Numbered from the stretch's first letter, positions 8,222 to 16,804 are shown. The stretch: DNA of 33,394 nt from an uncultured Arenicella sp. (GCA_937989675.1 CALKRK010000009.1:1-33394), one strand, 5' to 3'. Translations and numbers: made by a program. Notes: generated from the letters alone by a model not told the origin.

Positions 8222-8857
8222 ATGAAAAAACTCATTTTGATCACCGCACTTATTGGAATTGGCTTTGCGCTAAACAAACATGCCGATGCTGATAATCAAT
8301 CAAGCGAGAAAAGCGTTGAAAAAACACCTAACAAAGTCAAAACAGCGCTATTTGCGGGAGGCTGTTTTTGGTGCATCGAATCTGATTTTGAAAAACTCGA
8401 AGGCGTAATACAAGTTGAATCTGGCTACACCGGAGGAGATGCAAGTACGGCTGACTATAAAACAGTAACCTACTCAGAAACTGGCCATTTTGAAGCCGTT
8501 GAAGTCACCTATGACCCGAGCAAAGTCAGCTATTCTGAGCTACTCGAGTATTTCTGGCGTCACATCGACCCAACCGACGATCGAGGCCAATTCTGCGATA
8601 AAGGCAGTTCCTACAAATCGGCCGTATTCTACGGTAACCAAGAAGAAAAGAACGTGGTTAACAAATCGTTAGCCAATCTAAAGAAAAATAAGCCGTTTGA
8701 TGAAGATATAGTCACCACGATAACCGCCGCAAAGCCATTTTATCGAGCCGAAGAGTATCATCAGGATTACTACAAAAAGAACCCGGTCAAATACAGTTTC
8801 TACCGTCGAGGCTGCGGCCGAGATAAGCGAGTAAAACAACTGTGGGGAGATTTCTAA
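8222..8857 (+). CDS. Second methionine sulfoxide reductase A, exported or membrane-anchored
   Basis: The 211-residue protein starts with a hydrophobic segment (about residues 3-17) and a charged linker, then the MsrA domain from about residue 40. The catalytic motif GGCFWCIESDFE gives Cys48, with an additional Cys51. YSGY-type substrate motifs (ESGYTGG, GHFEAVEVTYDP) and the EEYHQDY region are intact. The C-terminal YSFYRRGCGRDKRVKQLWG segment supplies a likely recycling Cys198. The N-terminus suggests action in the periplasm, either released or tethered. The cleavage site is not clean, so anchoring is possible. It belongs to a different MsrA subgroup from the divergent neighbour, so it is not a recent duplicate. 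Confidence 0.92.
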   Translation: MKKLILITALIGIGFALNKHADADNQSSEKSVEKTPNKVKTALFAGGCFWCIESDFEKLEGVIQVESGYTGGDASTADYKTVTYSETGHFEAVEVTYDPSKVSYSELLEYFWRHIDPTDDRGQFCDKGSSYKSAVFYGNQEEKNVVNKSLANLKKNKPFDEDIVTTITAAKPFYRAEEYHQDYYKKNPVKYSFYRRGCGRDKRVKQLWGDF

Positions 8858-8886
8858 TAGCTTCAGAAAACAGGCGATAGAGTCAT

Positions 8887-9237
8887 TTAACGCCCCAGTT
8901 TAGCGGCACAGTCGATGCAATATAGGGCTGTTGGGTCGACCTCTAGGCGTTTAGGCGCAATGAACTCGTCACATTCGAGACATCGCCCATAGTCTCCCCG
9001 CTCAATTCTCAGAATCGCGACGTCGATCTCTTTGATTAACGCTTGTTGACGCTGTTTATTAGCTTGCGCCATTGCTTGGCTCTGCATAGCATCCATGCGC
9101 GATAAGCGCCCTATTCTATTTTGATCGAGCTCAACCGTTTGTGCCGCAGCATTGGCATGTTCAGCTGTTTCTGCCGTCTCGCTCCTTAATTTCGAGAGGC
9201 GCTCGCTAAAATAATTTAGATCTATGTCACCCGTCAT
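8887..9237 (-). CDS. Small TraR/DksA-type zinc-finger protein
   Basis: The 116-residue protein has an N-terminal coiled-coil with the [15 protein letters not shown] signature, common in short DksA/TraR homologues. A C-terminal four-cysteine zinc finger follows (Cys86, Cys89, Cys107, Cys110; CX2C-17-CX2C). It lacks the DxxDxA tip motif that lets canonical DksA act on RNA polymerase with ppGpp. Its exact activity is therefore unclear, although RNA polymerase secondary-channel binding is a reasonable inference. Its ATG overlaps the ttcA stop by 4 nt (ATGA), so it is probably translated by coupling. The true DksA of this window is at 26787. Confidence 0.88.
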   Translation of the reverse strand: MTGDIDLNYFSERLSKLRSETAETAEHANAAAQTVELDQNRIGRLSRMDAMQSQAMAQANKQRQQALIKEIDVAILRIERGDYGRCLECDEFIAPKRLEVDPTALYCIDCAAKLGR

Positions 9238-10121
9238 TGAGGCTCTGAGAGCAATTGTGACCGCTGAAGCAGTGTTTCCATTGGTGACTCATCAAAGGCA
9301 GTATCAAGCTCGGTCAATGAATCCGCATGCTCGGTAGTCAACGAAGCGAAATCAAACAGATTACGGTCCATTAGGTGCGAGCCTGTTACGCGCGAGAGCG
9401 ATTTAAAAACATTAACTACTCGGCCAGGCTGCTCAGTATCCCAATCAGCTAACATCTGCTTGATTTTCTTACGCTGAAGATTTTCTTGTGAGCCACATAA
9501 ATTGCAAGGAATGATGGGAAAACCACGCAGTTGTGAAAAGCTCTCAAGATCCGTTTCACGGCAATATGCCAATGGCCTTATCACGATATTTTTTTTATCG
9601 TCGCTCACGAGCTTAGGCGGCATACTTTTCAAGCGCGCTCCATGAAACATATTCAAAAACAAAGTTTCAACCATATCGTCCAGATGGTGACCTAAAGCGA
9701 TTTTGCTTGCGCCTAACTCACCCGCTGTACGATACAAAATCCCTCGTCGTAAACGGGAACATAGCGAACATGTTGTTTTTCCTGCAGGAATCTTGTCAGC
9801 AACAATACTGTAAGTATCTTCTTCGACAATACGATAATTGATATCGAGGCTATCTAAATAGTTGGGTAACACATGCTCGGGAAAACCAGGCTGCTTTTGA
9901 TCAAGATTTACCGCGATCAATTCGAAATCGACTGGCGCGCGCTTTTGTAAAGCCTGCAAGATGTCGAGCATTGCATAGCTATCTTTACCGCCAGAAAGAC
10001 ACACCATTATACGGTCACCTTCTTCGATCATATTAAAATCGGCAATCGCCTCGCCAACCTGTCTCTGTAGGCGCTTAACGAGCTTATTTTGGTCGTACTC
10101 TAATTTTCGCTGATCTGCCAT
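9234..10121 (-). CDS. ttcA: tRNA 2-thiocytidine(32) synthetase TtcA
   Basis: TtcA is an ATP- and iron-sulfur-dependent enzyme that thiolates cytidine 32 in some tRNAs. The 295-residue sequence has the PP-loop SGGKDS (residues 43-48) for ATP, the [12 protein letters not shown] motif with Cys118 and Cys121, and a third conserved cysteine region ([10 protein letters not shown]). In E. coli TtcA the matching cysteines hold the [4Fe-4S] cluster. The [20 protein letters not shown] segment is also typical. The gene is the first of a two-gene unit with the small DksA-like gene and is divergent from phoB. Length and motifs are all normal. Confidence 0.97.
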   Translation of the reverse strand: MADQRKLEYDQNKLVKRLQRQVGEAIADFNMIEEGDRIMVCLSGGKDSYAMLDILQALQKRAPVDFELIAVNLDQKQPGFPEHVLPNYLDSLDINYRIVEEDTYSIVADKIPAGKTTCSLCSRLRRGILYRTAGELGASKIALGHHLDDMVETLFLNMFHGARLKSMPPKLVSDDKKNIVIRPLAYCRETDLESFSQLRGFPIIPCNLCGSQENLQRKKIKQMLADWDTEQPGRVVNVFKSLSRVTGSHLMDRNLFDFASLTTEHADSLTELDTAFDESPMETLLQRSQLLSEPQ

Positions 10122-10211
10122 GACACTAATGTCTGCTTGCTGTGAGCGCGTATTCTACGCGATTGACGTATTTTTTTTAAGACAGCCTTGTAAATCAGTC
10201 TCTTTTAGCTA

Positions 10212-10264
10212 GTTTCACAACATTGTAATAGTGTCACAACGTTGTAATATACGCATTATGTAAT
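10212..10264 (+). promoter_or_regulatory. phoB promoter with two tandem Pho boxes
   Basis: Two 18-nt boxes of the 7-4-7 form lie side by side: GTTTCAC-AACA-TTGTAAT (10212-10229) and GTGTCAC-AACG-TTGTAAT (10231-10248). The second is followed by exactly 10 nt and a TGTAAT hexamer (10259-10264), one mismatch from the -10 consensus. This matches the known layout of PhoB-activated promoters, in which the Pho box replaces the -35. It indicates autoregulation of phoBR by phosphate starvation. Confidence 0.8.
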
Positions 10265-10302
10265 GTGACAGCCTTAAATCTAACCTTCAAAGTGAAACTG
10301 CA

Positions 10303-10995
10303 GTGAGTGCACACATTCTAATCGTTGATGACGAAGCGGCAATCCGCGACATGGTTCGCATGGCTCTTGAACTCGAAGACTTTCAAGTGTCCGATGCCAG
10401 CAATGCGCATCAAGCGGCGAAAATTCTAGAACAGGAGGATATCGATTTGATCCTTCTGGATTGGATGATGCCTGGCATATCCGGGATTGATTTCGCCTCA
10501 CGCATTCGTCGCGAGGGTAATAATCATATTGGTATTATTATGTTAACGGCCAAGGATGACGAAGGCGATCTGATTCGTGGTTTGGACGTTGGTGCCGATG
10601 ATTACGTTAAAAAACCTTTTTCCACTAAGGAGTTAGTATCCAGAATCAATGCCGTACTAAGGCGCTTATCGGACACCCGATCTTCCGCTGATGTTGTTTC
10701 TGCAGGAAAAATAACCATAGACTCCGAGCAACATCGCGTATTGATTGACGGAGAAAACGTTGATTTCAGTCCAACAGAATTTCGTTTATTGCACTTTCTG
10801 CTCACTCACCCTGATCGAGTCTTTGCGAGGGATCAATTGCTAGACAATGTATGGGGTGATCAAGTCTATGTTGAAGATCGCACGGTTGACGTACACATTC
10901 GGCGCTTGAGAAAAGTTCTAGAGCCACATCAATGCGACACGTATATTAATACTGTACGCGGGGTTGGTTATCGCTTTTCTCTTCCCAGCGATTAG
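10303..10995 (+). CDS. phoB: Phosphate regulon response regulator PhoB
   Basis: The 230-residue OmpR-family regulator has a receiver domain (about 3-118) with Asp9/Asp10, phosphoacceptor Asp53 in LILLDWMMPG and the KKPF lysine motif. A winged-helix DNA-binding domain follows (about 132-228), including FSPTEFRLLHFLLTHPDRVF and the VDVHIRRLRKVLEP recognition helix. The LLDWMMPGISG motif and the phoR gene 35 nt downstream identify it as PhoB rather than another OmpR-type regulator. Translation starts at a GTG at 10303. Phosphorylated PhoB binds Pho boxes; such boxes are visible before phoB itself, pstS and pstC in this window. Confidence 0.95.
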   Translation: MSAHILIVDDEAAIRDMVRMALELEDFQVSDASNAHQAAKILEQEDIDLILLDWMMPGISGIDFASRIRREGNNHIGIIMLTAKDDEGDLIRGLDVGADDYVKKPFSTKELVSRINAVLRRLSDTRSSADVVSAGKITIDSEQHRVLIDGENVDFSPTEFRLLHFLLTHPDRVFARDQLLDNVWGDQVYVEDRTVDVHIRRLRKVLEPHQCDTYINTVRGVGYRFSLPSD

Positions 10996-11030
10996 CTCCA
11001 CATCAAACTAACTCACGCCAATTCCAGCGC

Positions 11031-12341
11031 ATGCAACAAGACATTTGGAAGTTCACAGGCTTAATTCTTACGGCAGCGATCGTCGGCTACTCGATCGGGT
11101 TTATCTTACCCACTATCTTGTTGATGACCCTTGGCATTCTTGGATGGCAGATTTATCGTCTCCACTTATTGTATAAATGGGTGATCAATCCGCGTAAAGA
11201 TCCAATGCCCGAGATGAGCGGTCAGTTCTACCTACTGCATCGTGAACTATCTCGCAAGAACGCGCAAAACCAGAAACGTAAACGCCAACTCAGTACTTTC
11301 CTTACACAGTTTCGGCGCGCAATAGGTGCACTGCCTGACGCTATTGTGTTAATCAGCAATACAGGGAAGATCGAGTGGGCAAACCCGAACGCCAAAGAGG
11401 TTCTTGGTATTCGCTGGCCTGAAGACTCGCAGGTGCGCTTTAGTGATCTCATTCGTTACCCCGAAGTCGAAGCTATTCTGAACAACGTCGAACCGCCTGA
11501 GTTGGGTGTGGTGGTTCGATCTTTGTCGAACAAAGATCAGACTATCAATTTCAAATGTGTGCGTTATACCAAAGACCAACGCATGGTAATCGCGCGTGAT
11601 GTCAGTCGTTTGATAAAAGTTAACCAAATTCACACCGACTTTGTAGCCAATGTTTCTCATGAGCTTAAAACCCCACTTACAGTACTACGAGGGTATGTAG
11701 AAATATTGCAAGACGCTAAGAACTTGCCGGATAAGTTCGTTAAACCTCTTGCGCAAATGAACATTCAAAGCGTCAGAATGCAACTGATCGTGAGCGACCT
11801 ACTCTACCTAGCAAAATTGGAAGACTCGAGCACTGAGAAAGACTTACAACCGGTGGACATTACCAGTGTTGTCAATACCATCTTAGAAGCCGTTCAACCA
11901 TTGATAGAGGAAAAACGGCACAAGCTTGAGCTCGATGTTGACTACTCTCTCAAAATGCTAGGAGCACCGACTGAACTGCATAGCGCATTTTCAAATCTGA
12001 TTACCAACGCCATTCATTACACGCCTGAGAATGGTCTAATCAAGTTACGCTGGAGAATGTCCGGCCAGCAAGCTGTTTTCTCAGTGAAAGACAACGGGCC
12101 CGGCATACCGGCCCAGCACCTAGACAGATTAACCCAGCGCTTCTACAGGGTAGACCCCGATCGATCCCGAGAAAGTGGTGGAACCGGCTTAGGCTTGGCA
12201 ATAGTTAAACACGTATTACAACGCCACAAAGCGGAACTTGAAATAGACAGCACGGAGGGCGTGGGCAGCGAGTTTAAATGTGTGTTTCCGCGAGACAAAC
12301 TGCTAAACAAATTACCAGAACATCTCAAGAGCTCAATTTAA
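11031..12341 (+). CDS. phoR: Phosphate regulon sensor histidine kinase PhoR
   Basis: The 436-residue kinase has two closely spaced N-terminal membrane helices (about 8-44) with almost no periplasmic loop. A basic linker, a PAS domain (about 95-195), HisKA and HATPase domains follow. The phosphoacceptor is His210 in VANVSHELKTPLTVL. The ATP-binding domain has the N-box (NLITNAIHYTP), G1 (DNGPGIP) and G2 (GTGLGLAIV) motifs. The lack of a periplasmic sensor domain fits PhoR, which senses phosphate status through PhoU and the Pst transporter, both encoded about 6 kb away. It is co-transcribed with phoB. I see no obvious terminator just after the gene. Confidence 0.95.
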   Translation: MQQDIWKFTGLILTAAIVGYSIGFILPTILLMTLGILGWQIYRLHLLYKWVINPRKDPMPEMSGQFYLLHRELSRKNAQNQKRKRQLSTFLTQFRRAIGALPDAIVLISNTGKIEWANPNAKEVLGIRWPEDSQVRFSDLIRYPEVEAILNNVEPPELGVVVRSLSNKDQTINFKCVRYTKDQRMVIARDVSRLIKVNQIHTDFVANVSHELKTPLTVLRGYVEILQDAKNLPDKFVKPLAQMNIQSVRMQLIVSDLLYLAKLEDSSTEKDLQPVDITSVVNTILEAVQPLIEEKRHKLELDVDYSLKMLGAPTELHSAFSNLITNAIHYTPENGLIKLRWRMSGQQAVFSVKDNGPGIPAQHLDRLTQRFYRVDPDRSRESGGTGLGLAIVKHVLQRHKAELEIDSTEGVGSEFKCVFPRDKLLNKLPEHLKSSI

Positions 12342-12561
12342 GCTTAAAAACTCAAACCCAATCTAGCTGGCGCTAAAACAAACCAAGTACGATAAAATCT
12401 AGTGGCCGTTTGCGCACATCCCAGTGCTTAGCATTACTTTTATATAAGGCAGAATTCCACTTACATAGGATTTTCAAAACTCAACACCTAATTTGTTTGT
12501 GAATTTTTGCGTACTTAGCACTAACTAAGCCGTAGCGATCTCTCCAAGCAATTGATCGTCA

Positions 12562-12756
12562 CTACAATGCGATTTCACCTAAGCGTGCGATTTGCACGCG
12601 GTAGCTCCCGACACTTCCATCACTGCTGGATACCTCGATAAAGCGATCACTGGAAACTGCGCTAGTAAACGTAGTGAATGCGTCGCGCCCAAACGTATCG
12701 TCGTTTTCAGCCAAGCCTCCATCAGCATTGTCTACAACGCTAAAGTTGCCTCCTGA
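12562..12756 (-). pseudogene. In-frame 3' remainder of the propeller protein gene, beyond a premature TAA
   Basis: Reading on in the same frame past the stop at 12757-12759 gives 64 more sense codons before a TAG at 12562. The translation looks like a real protein: SGGNFSVVDNADGGLAENDD, then FIEVSSSDGSVGSYRVQIAR. That pattern is typical of the second half of PPC-like (bacterial prepeptidase C-terminal) beta-sandwich domains, whose first half ends the upstream reading frame. The two pieces join without a shift. The simplest reading is one gene of 12562-14436 broken by a single nonsense codon, or a base-call error. Confidence 0.75.
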
Positions 12757-14436
12757 TTACATTAGCACCCTAACTTGAGGGTTAGTAAGTGTACCGGCAC
12801 CACTATCCACGCCAGTTACAGCAACTTCGAGCGACTCGGCTGAATCAGTTCCCTTAATTCGATAGATATCCACATCGCTTGCAGAATCGATAACACCCCT
12901 TATGCTTTGAAAATGTTCGACTTCAATTGTACCCACATCTAACCGATTAGCCGCACGCTCAGCGACGCCACTAGAGATCGTGTCGCTGACGTTTCCTGAC
13001 ACAACGGGCACCTGCTCTCGGTAGTAAAACGTATTTTTAGCAAGAGCCACATGCGAGATCAAACTTTTCTCTTGACCTACCGCCGAAAGAGCATCCGGCT
13101 GGAAAATCGCCCCGGTTGATAACTCCACAATGTACGATTGCTCAAGGCGTGATAGATAGTCTAGTCTGTAAGGAGCAAGGTCTTTAGCTTGACTGACAAA
13201 CGCCACTCGAGTGCCGTCGGGACTAATTGACGGTGCATAACTATCGCCACCAATAACCTCAAACCCACCTTCGGCTTGGTTGACTCTTTGTCGAGACGAA
13301 ACCGCGAAACCGTTCAGGTTGATATTCGCAACGTAGATATCCTCCATATTATTGCTATCATTCGGGTCAATACTCTCGAGCGTCGAAAATGCAATACGAG
13401 AACCACTTGACGACATATCAAACGCACCTGTCAGACCAGAAACTGGGCTGGAAACAAGCAACACGTTACCAGTGTTCGTATCCATCAAGTAAATGTCTGG
13501 GGAATCACTCGGATTAGAAATTGATAGTTCTCCTGCGGTGAAATCAACGGTGCTTGAAAAAGCAACATAGCGGCCATTGTTAGATAGCCTTACCGTAGTC
13601 CCCACAGAACCACCAGCTGACCCGTTTAATAAACTTACCAAGCTTGTTGTTTTGGTACGTAGATCACGAACGTATACGTCATTTGAAGCATTTGTATCAT
13701 TGACTGCCAGAGGTTCATTTGTGATAAACGCGACTTTATCTCCATTGCCGGAAATATCGATCACTTGCAAACTTTCGTTCGCTCGCGACCCAGGTGAACC
13801 GCCACGAGTTTCATTGCTCAACGGAATACCTGCGCCGGTGTTAGCCCCATTAACGGCGATATTTACTCTAGTAGGAGCGCTCGTCGGCCGCCCCATATCA
13901 CGCACATATACATCACCATAGGTAAGTGTATTAGATTCACTTGCGGTTGATGGGCGCTCTTGAACATAAGCCACAAACCGGCCATCGTCGGAGATTGCCG
14001 GGCTAGCGGCTTCGACGTTGCTATTGGATTCAAGGTTAGCGGACTTTGGATCAGTCACTCGCGTGAGACTGCCTGTAAGCGTATTTAGAAAGAAGATATC
14101 GCGAGTAGCAAAATTATCTTTATTCTGAGCGCTGGGATCTGGGGTGAAATCAGTATCGCTATTATCCAAATTTTGTTGATCGACCCACACCACACATGTA
14201 CCGCCCTCGCTTGACTTCGGGTCAGCGGATGTAAGGCTAGCATTGGAAAATCGATAAGGCGCCGGCACGAAAGTAAGATTGCCTGCTGGTGCACGCCCTG
14301 AACAAGGCAAGTCATCCTCGAGCAATACCATTAATACTCCGCCCAAGCTACCAGCCGTTCGCTCGCTTAACGCTTGCCCTTTCACAAGAGCTGGAAACGA
14401 CACAACAATGCTGAGAAAAAACGCGAATACTCGCAT
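12757..14436 (-). CDS. Secreted PD40/TolB-like beta-propeller protein, C-terminal domain cut by a stop
   Basis: The product is 559 residues to the first stop. A signal peptide (about 1-20, cleavage near VKG-QA) is followed by repeated propeller blades. Each has an aspartate-rich strand such as SPAISDDGRFVAYVQ, DISGNGDKVAFIT, LSNNGRYVAFSS, MSSSGSRIAFST or SISPDGTRVAFVS, closed by a DVYVRDL/DIYVANI-type strand. These are WD40-like/PD40 repeats as in TolB and many secreted proteins. From about residue 500 a PPC-like domain begins (DVDIYRIKGTDSAESLEVAVTG), but a TAA interrupts it. Function is unknown; extracellular binding is plausible. A 12-nt motif 48 nt upstream of the start also occurs upstream of the lipoprotein gene at 16739. 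Confidence 0.8.
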   Translation of the reverse strand: MRVFAFFLSIVVSFPALVKGQALSERTAGSLGGVLMVLLEDDLPCSGRAPAGNLTFVPAPYRFSNASLTSADPKSSEGGTCVVWVDQQNLDNSDTDFTPDPSAQNKDNFATRDIFFLNTLTGSLTRVTDPKSANLESNSNVEAASPAISDDGRFVAYVQERPSTASESNTLTYGDVYVRDMGRPTSAPTRVNIAVNGANTGAGIPLSNETRGGSPGSRANESLQVIDISGNGDKVAFITNEPLAVNDTNASNDVYVRDLRTKTTSLVSLLNGSAGGSVGTTVRLSNNGRYVAFSSTVDFTAGELSISNPSDSPDIYLMDTNTGNVLLVSSPVSGLTGAFDMSSSGSRIAFSTLESIDPNDSNNMEDIYVANINLNGFAVSSRQRVNQAEGGFEVIGGDSYAPSISPDGTRVAFVSQAKDLAPYRLDYLSRLEQSYIVELSTGAIFQPDALSAVGQEKSLISHVALAKNTFYYREQVPVVSGNVSDTISSGVAERAANRLDVGTIEVEHFQSIRGVIDSASDVDIYRIKGTDSAESLEVAVTGVDSGAGTLTNPQVRVLM

Positions 14437-14745
14437 AAGCCTACCCTACCCCTGTCTACTTTGTTGAAGACTGTCGGTCATTAAAGAAGGTTATCGCACG
14501 TCTGTGTGATGTTGTCCCCGGCAGCAACTCAAAACACCGCAAGCTTCTTATCCAAAATTGGCTTGCGATCATATCAACCCGGTTTTTTACAGAAGACGTA
14601 TCTAAAATACTAGCCTAAAAGCAGAATCCAGAAAAGAAAGTAACTAGCGAAACCGAAAGCAGTTAAGCTACTAGGTTAAAGCGTTCTTCTATCTATCATT
14701 TCAATATTCGCCCGGCGTCAAGTTAGACATCGAGAAAATTCCAAC
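14437..14745. other. Intergenic region upstream of the propeller gene
   Basis: No gene is seen in these 309 nt. It holds the propeller gene's promoter region, including GATAACCTTCTT (minus strand, 14484-14495). It also holds an inverted repeat with 7-bp arms and a 16-nt loop (CGCAAGC at 14538-14544, GCTTGCG at 14561-14567), which has no U-tract and may be an operator or a weak hairpin. No convincing terminator follows the TPR-TonB gene. Confidence 0.4.
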
Positions 14746-15924
14746 TTAATCAGCCATTTGAAAACTCACTCGAATTTCAACTCCTTCCGTTAATACCGGT
14801 TCACCATTCTCAAACGCAGGCGCATATCGATACCCTTCTGCCGCTCTCAACGCCGCTTTCTTGAACCCACTATAGCCTTGACTAGATACAACTTTAGGGT
14901 TTCTAACGAACCCAGCTTCATCAACATCAAACACCAGATCAACCCAACCTTCTGAACCATTTTCCGCAGCGGTCCTTGGATAACTGGGCGTCGCTCTATA
15001 GATAGGTAGAAAATCTTGTTTACTCCTCTGCGGTGTCATCTTCCCTATCGCCAAACAATGCTGGGTCGCTGAATCTGTCTCGCCCAAATTTTCATAAGCG
15101 TCTATTAGAAAGGCATGAGCACTTAACTCTAACTGACCTGTCGGGCCTCCATTGGCTTTAAACGCTCGAATAGCGCTCAAAAACAAACTTACTGCCTGCT
15201 TATAATCACGGGTCACCAGTTCATATTTAGCTTTAGCAAACGCAGCCTTTCCATAAACTTCCGACTCCAGACCGGCTACACTCTCCAATACCTTTACACC
15301 TCGATTTAGATATTTCTCCCCCCCATACGTCATTGATTTTTGAGTGATCAAATTTCCAATCGTCGAATTTAATGATCCATATTCTACGGAATCTTCGCCG
15401 TATGTAGACCTAGCTATTTTTAACGCTCGCTTGAAATACCGCATTTCGGAGCCGCGCTTATAGGGCCGAATATTTACAACACCAACTTCCAGCAAAATAT
15501 CTATTAACTCGGGAGACTTCTTTCCATAGATATTTTCGGCAATATTTAACGCCTCAGAAAGAAATTTTTTCGCCTCTTCAATTTTATATCGACGTGAATA
15601 CAACAACCCCAAGTCTCTAGCCAGAACAACACGACTCGCATCATTCTCGTCAAAGATATCAACACCAAGTTGATAGCTTCGCAAAGCAAGAGGTAAAGCT
15701 CCAGACCAATCTTCGGCTGCCACCTGCTCCTTATACTGCTTATATATCTCATTAAAGGACATTTTCGCCGACGGTTCATCATCAGCGAAAACCTCGAAAC
15801 AAGAACACAGATAAAAGGCAGTTAAAAACGCTAACCGTCTAACCATCCCCCTCACTCGCGATACAAAGCAGGACTTAATCATGCTTCTACTTCTATGGAA
15901 ATCAATACGATTGATCATAAGCAC
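14746..15924 (-). CDS. Periplasmic TPR protein with C-terminal TonB-like domain
   Basis: Up to 392 residues. After an export segment (hydrophobic stretch about 28-46, FLTAFYLCSCFEVFA) come tetratricopeptide-type helical repeats (about 60-290; for example SRRYKIEEAKKFLSEALNIAE and RYFKRALKIARSTYGEDS). A TonB C-terminal domain follows (about 305-390), with PIYRATPSYPRTAAENGSEG, FDVDEAGFVRNPKVVSS and YAPAFENGEPV. The family is associated with energy transduction to the outer membrane, but the Pro-rich spanning arm of true TonB is absent, so a scaffold role is as likely. The GTG at 15924 overlaps the upstream stop (TAGTG), suggesting coupled translation; ATGs at 15918, 15882 and 15846 are alternatives, and the later ones give a more normal signal peptide. 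Confidence 0.8.
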   Translation of the reverse strand: MLMINRIDFHRSRSMIKSCFVSRVRGMVRRLAFLTAFYLCSCFEVFADDEPSAKMSFNEIYKQYKEQVAAEDWSGALPLALRSYQLGVDIFDENDASRVVLARDLGLLYSRRYKIEEAKKFLSEALNIAENIYGKKSPELIDILLEVGVVNIRPYKRGSEMRYFKRALKIARSTYGEDSVEYGSLNSTIGNLITQKSMTYGGEKYLNRGVKVLESVAGLESEVYGKAAFAKAKYELVTRDYKQAVSLFLSAIRAFKANGGPTGQLELSAHAFLIDAYENLGETDSATQHCLAIGKMTPQRSKQDFLPIYRATPSYPRTAAENGSEGWVDLVFDVDEAGFVRNPKVVSSQGYSGFKKAALRAAEGYRYAPAFENGEPVLTEGVEIRVSFQMAD

Positions 15925-16739
15925 TAATTTACACTCCGAATAAACCCGCCTTGCCCATCTGCACCTGCTTTTAACGCCTTAACATTATTGGCGATCACGT
16001 TGGTGATTAACTCCTTGAGTTTAGCCTCCACGGCGGACCACTCTTTATCCGTCATGGACTTGAATTTTTCTGGCTTGAAGCCTTTCATAATTAATAGCTG
16101 CGGATTCAATTTACCATATGGCCCTATAAATTTGTGGATAGGCTTGTAAGGATCAACTAGATAAGCGCTGTTAATCGATGGCAGAACGGCATGTAAAAAA
16201 GGTGGAAGCAAAACCAAGCCTCGAGAGTAAAACCCTGGATACTTGGCCCTAAACTCAGTGCAACCATAACTCCCGCATTCCATCGCCACCACATTCTCAT
16301 GAGAAGTTAATGTGATCATAGCATCAACGTTGTAGTCGGCTTTAAGCTTCTCTAATTTCGCATTCTCAAGACTCCTAATTTTGTCAATATCAGATTCGCT
16401 CAGTGATCGCCCCTCAGACTTTTCGACAATATTACGAGCTTCATCAGAATCAGCTTGATTGACCTCAACCGCTATAAAACCATGTTCTTCTATAAGCCGC
16501 TTAGCTTCGGTTTTTGCATAAAGATTTAGTGCCCAATTCTGAGTCTCGTTCACTTTACTTATGTTGTTGAAAACGGTTGTACCATAGTGCGTATGACCAA
16601 TTTGCTCGGAAAGCTCGATTTCGTAACCAATTTTTGCGCCTGTTGGTAAATCAAACGCTTCGGTATTTGGGTAACTAACACATGCTGATAGTGTTACGAG
16701 TAACCACAGGGAAAAACTAAATTGAATAACTGATTTCAT
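15924..16739 (-). CDS. Predicted lipoprotein of unknown function
   Basis: The 271-residue product has a clear lipoprotein signal with lipobox LSAC (Cys20). Val at +2 suggests outer-membrane sorting. The mature part has an alpha/beta pattern: a region at about 65-130 with Glu/Lys/Ala-rich helices, then a strand motif (DAMITLTSHENVVAMECGSY) with a Cys pair (MECGSYGC) that could form a disulfide. A Pro/aromatic-rich segment follows (YPGFYSRGLVLLPPFLHAV). I do not recognise the family. It is translationally linked to the TPR-TonB gene by a 1-nt overlap, so the two products probably act together at the envelope. Confidence 0.75.
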   Translation of the reverse strand: MKSVIQFSFSLWLLVTLSACVSYPNTEAFDLPTGAKIGYEIELSEQIGHTHYGTTVFNNISKVNETQNWALNLYAKTEAKRLIEEHGFIAVEVNQADSDEARNIVEKSEGRSLSESDIDKIRSLENAKLEKLKADYNVDAMITLTSHENVVAMECGSYGCTEFRAKYPGFYSRGLVLLPPFLHAVLPSINSAYLVDPYKPIHKFIGPYGKLNPQLLIMKGFKPEKFKSMTDKEWSAVEAKLKELITNVIANNVKALKAGADGQGGFIRSVN

Positions 16740-16767
16740 TTACACACTCTTATTACATTTATTGGTT

Positions 16768-16804
16768 AACCTTCTAATTACTCGCATTGGTGAAGAAGGT
16801 TATC
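16768..16804 (-). promoter_or_regulatory. Putative operator/promoter element upstream of the lipoprotein gene
   Basis: An 8-bp inverted repeat (AACCTTCT at 16768-16775, AGAAGGTT at 16794-16801) lies 29-62 nt upstream of the start codon. The distal arm is part of GATAACCTTCTT (16793-16804, minus strand). That 12-mer also occurs 48 nt upstream of the propeller-protein gene (14484-14495). The position and repetition suggest a shared regulatory site; the binding protein is unknown. Confidence 0.35.

Noticed and set aside
12514-12529. Small inverted repeat CTTAG/CTAAG downstream of the propeller gene, considered as a terminator
   Set aside because: The stem is only 5 bp and AT-rich, and no T-run follows on either strand.
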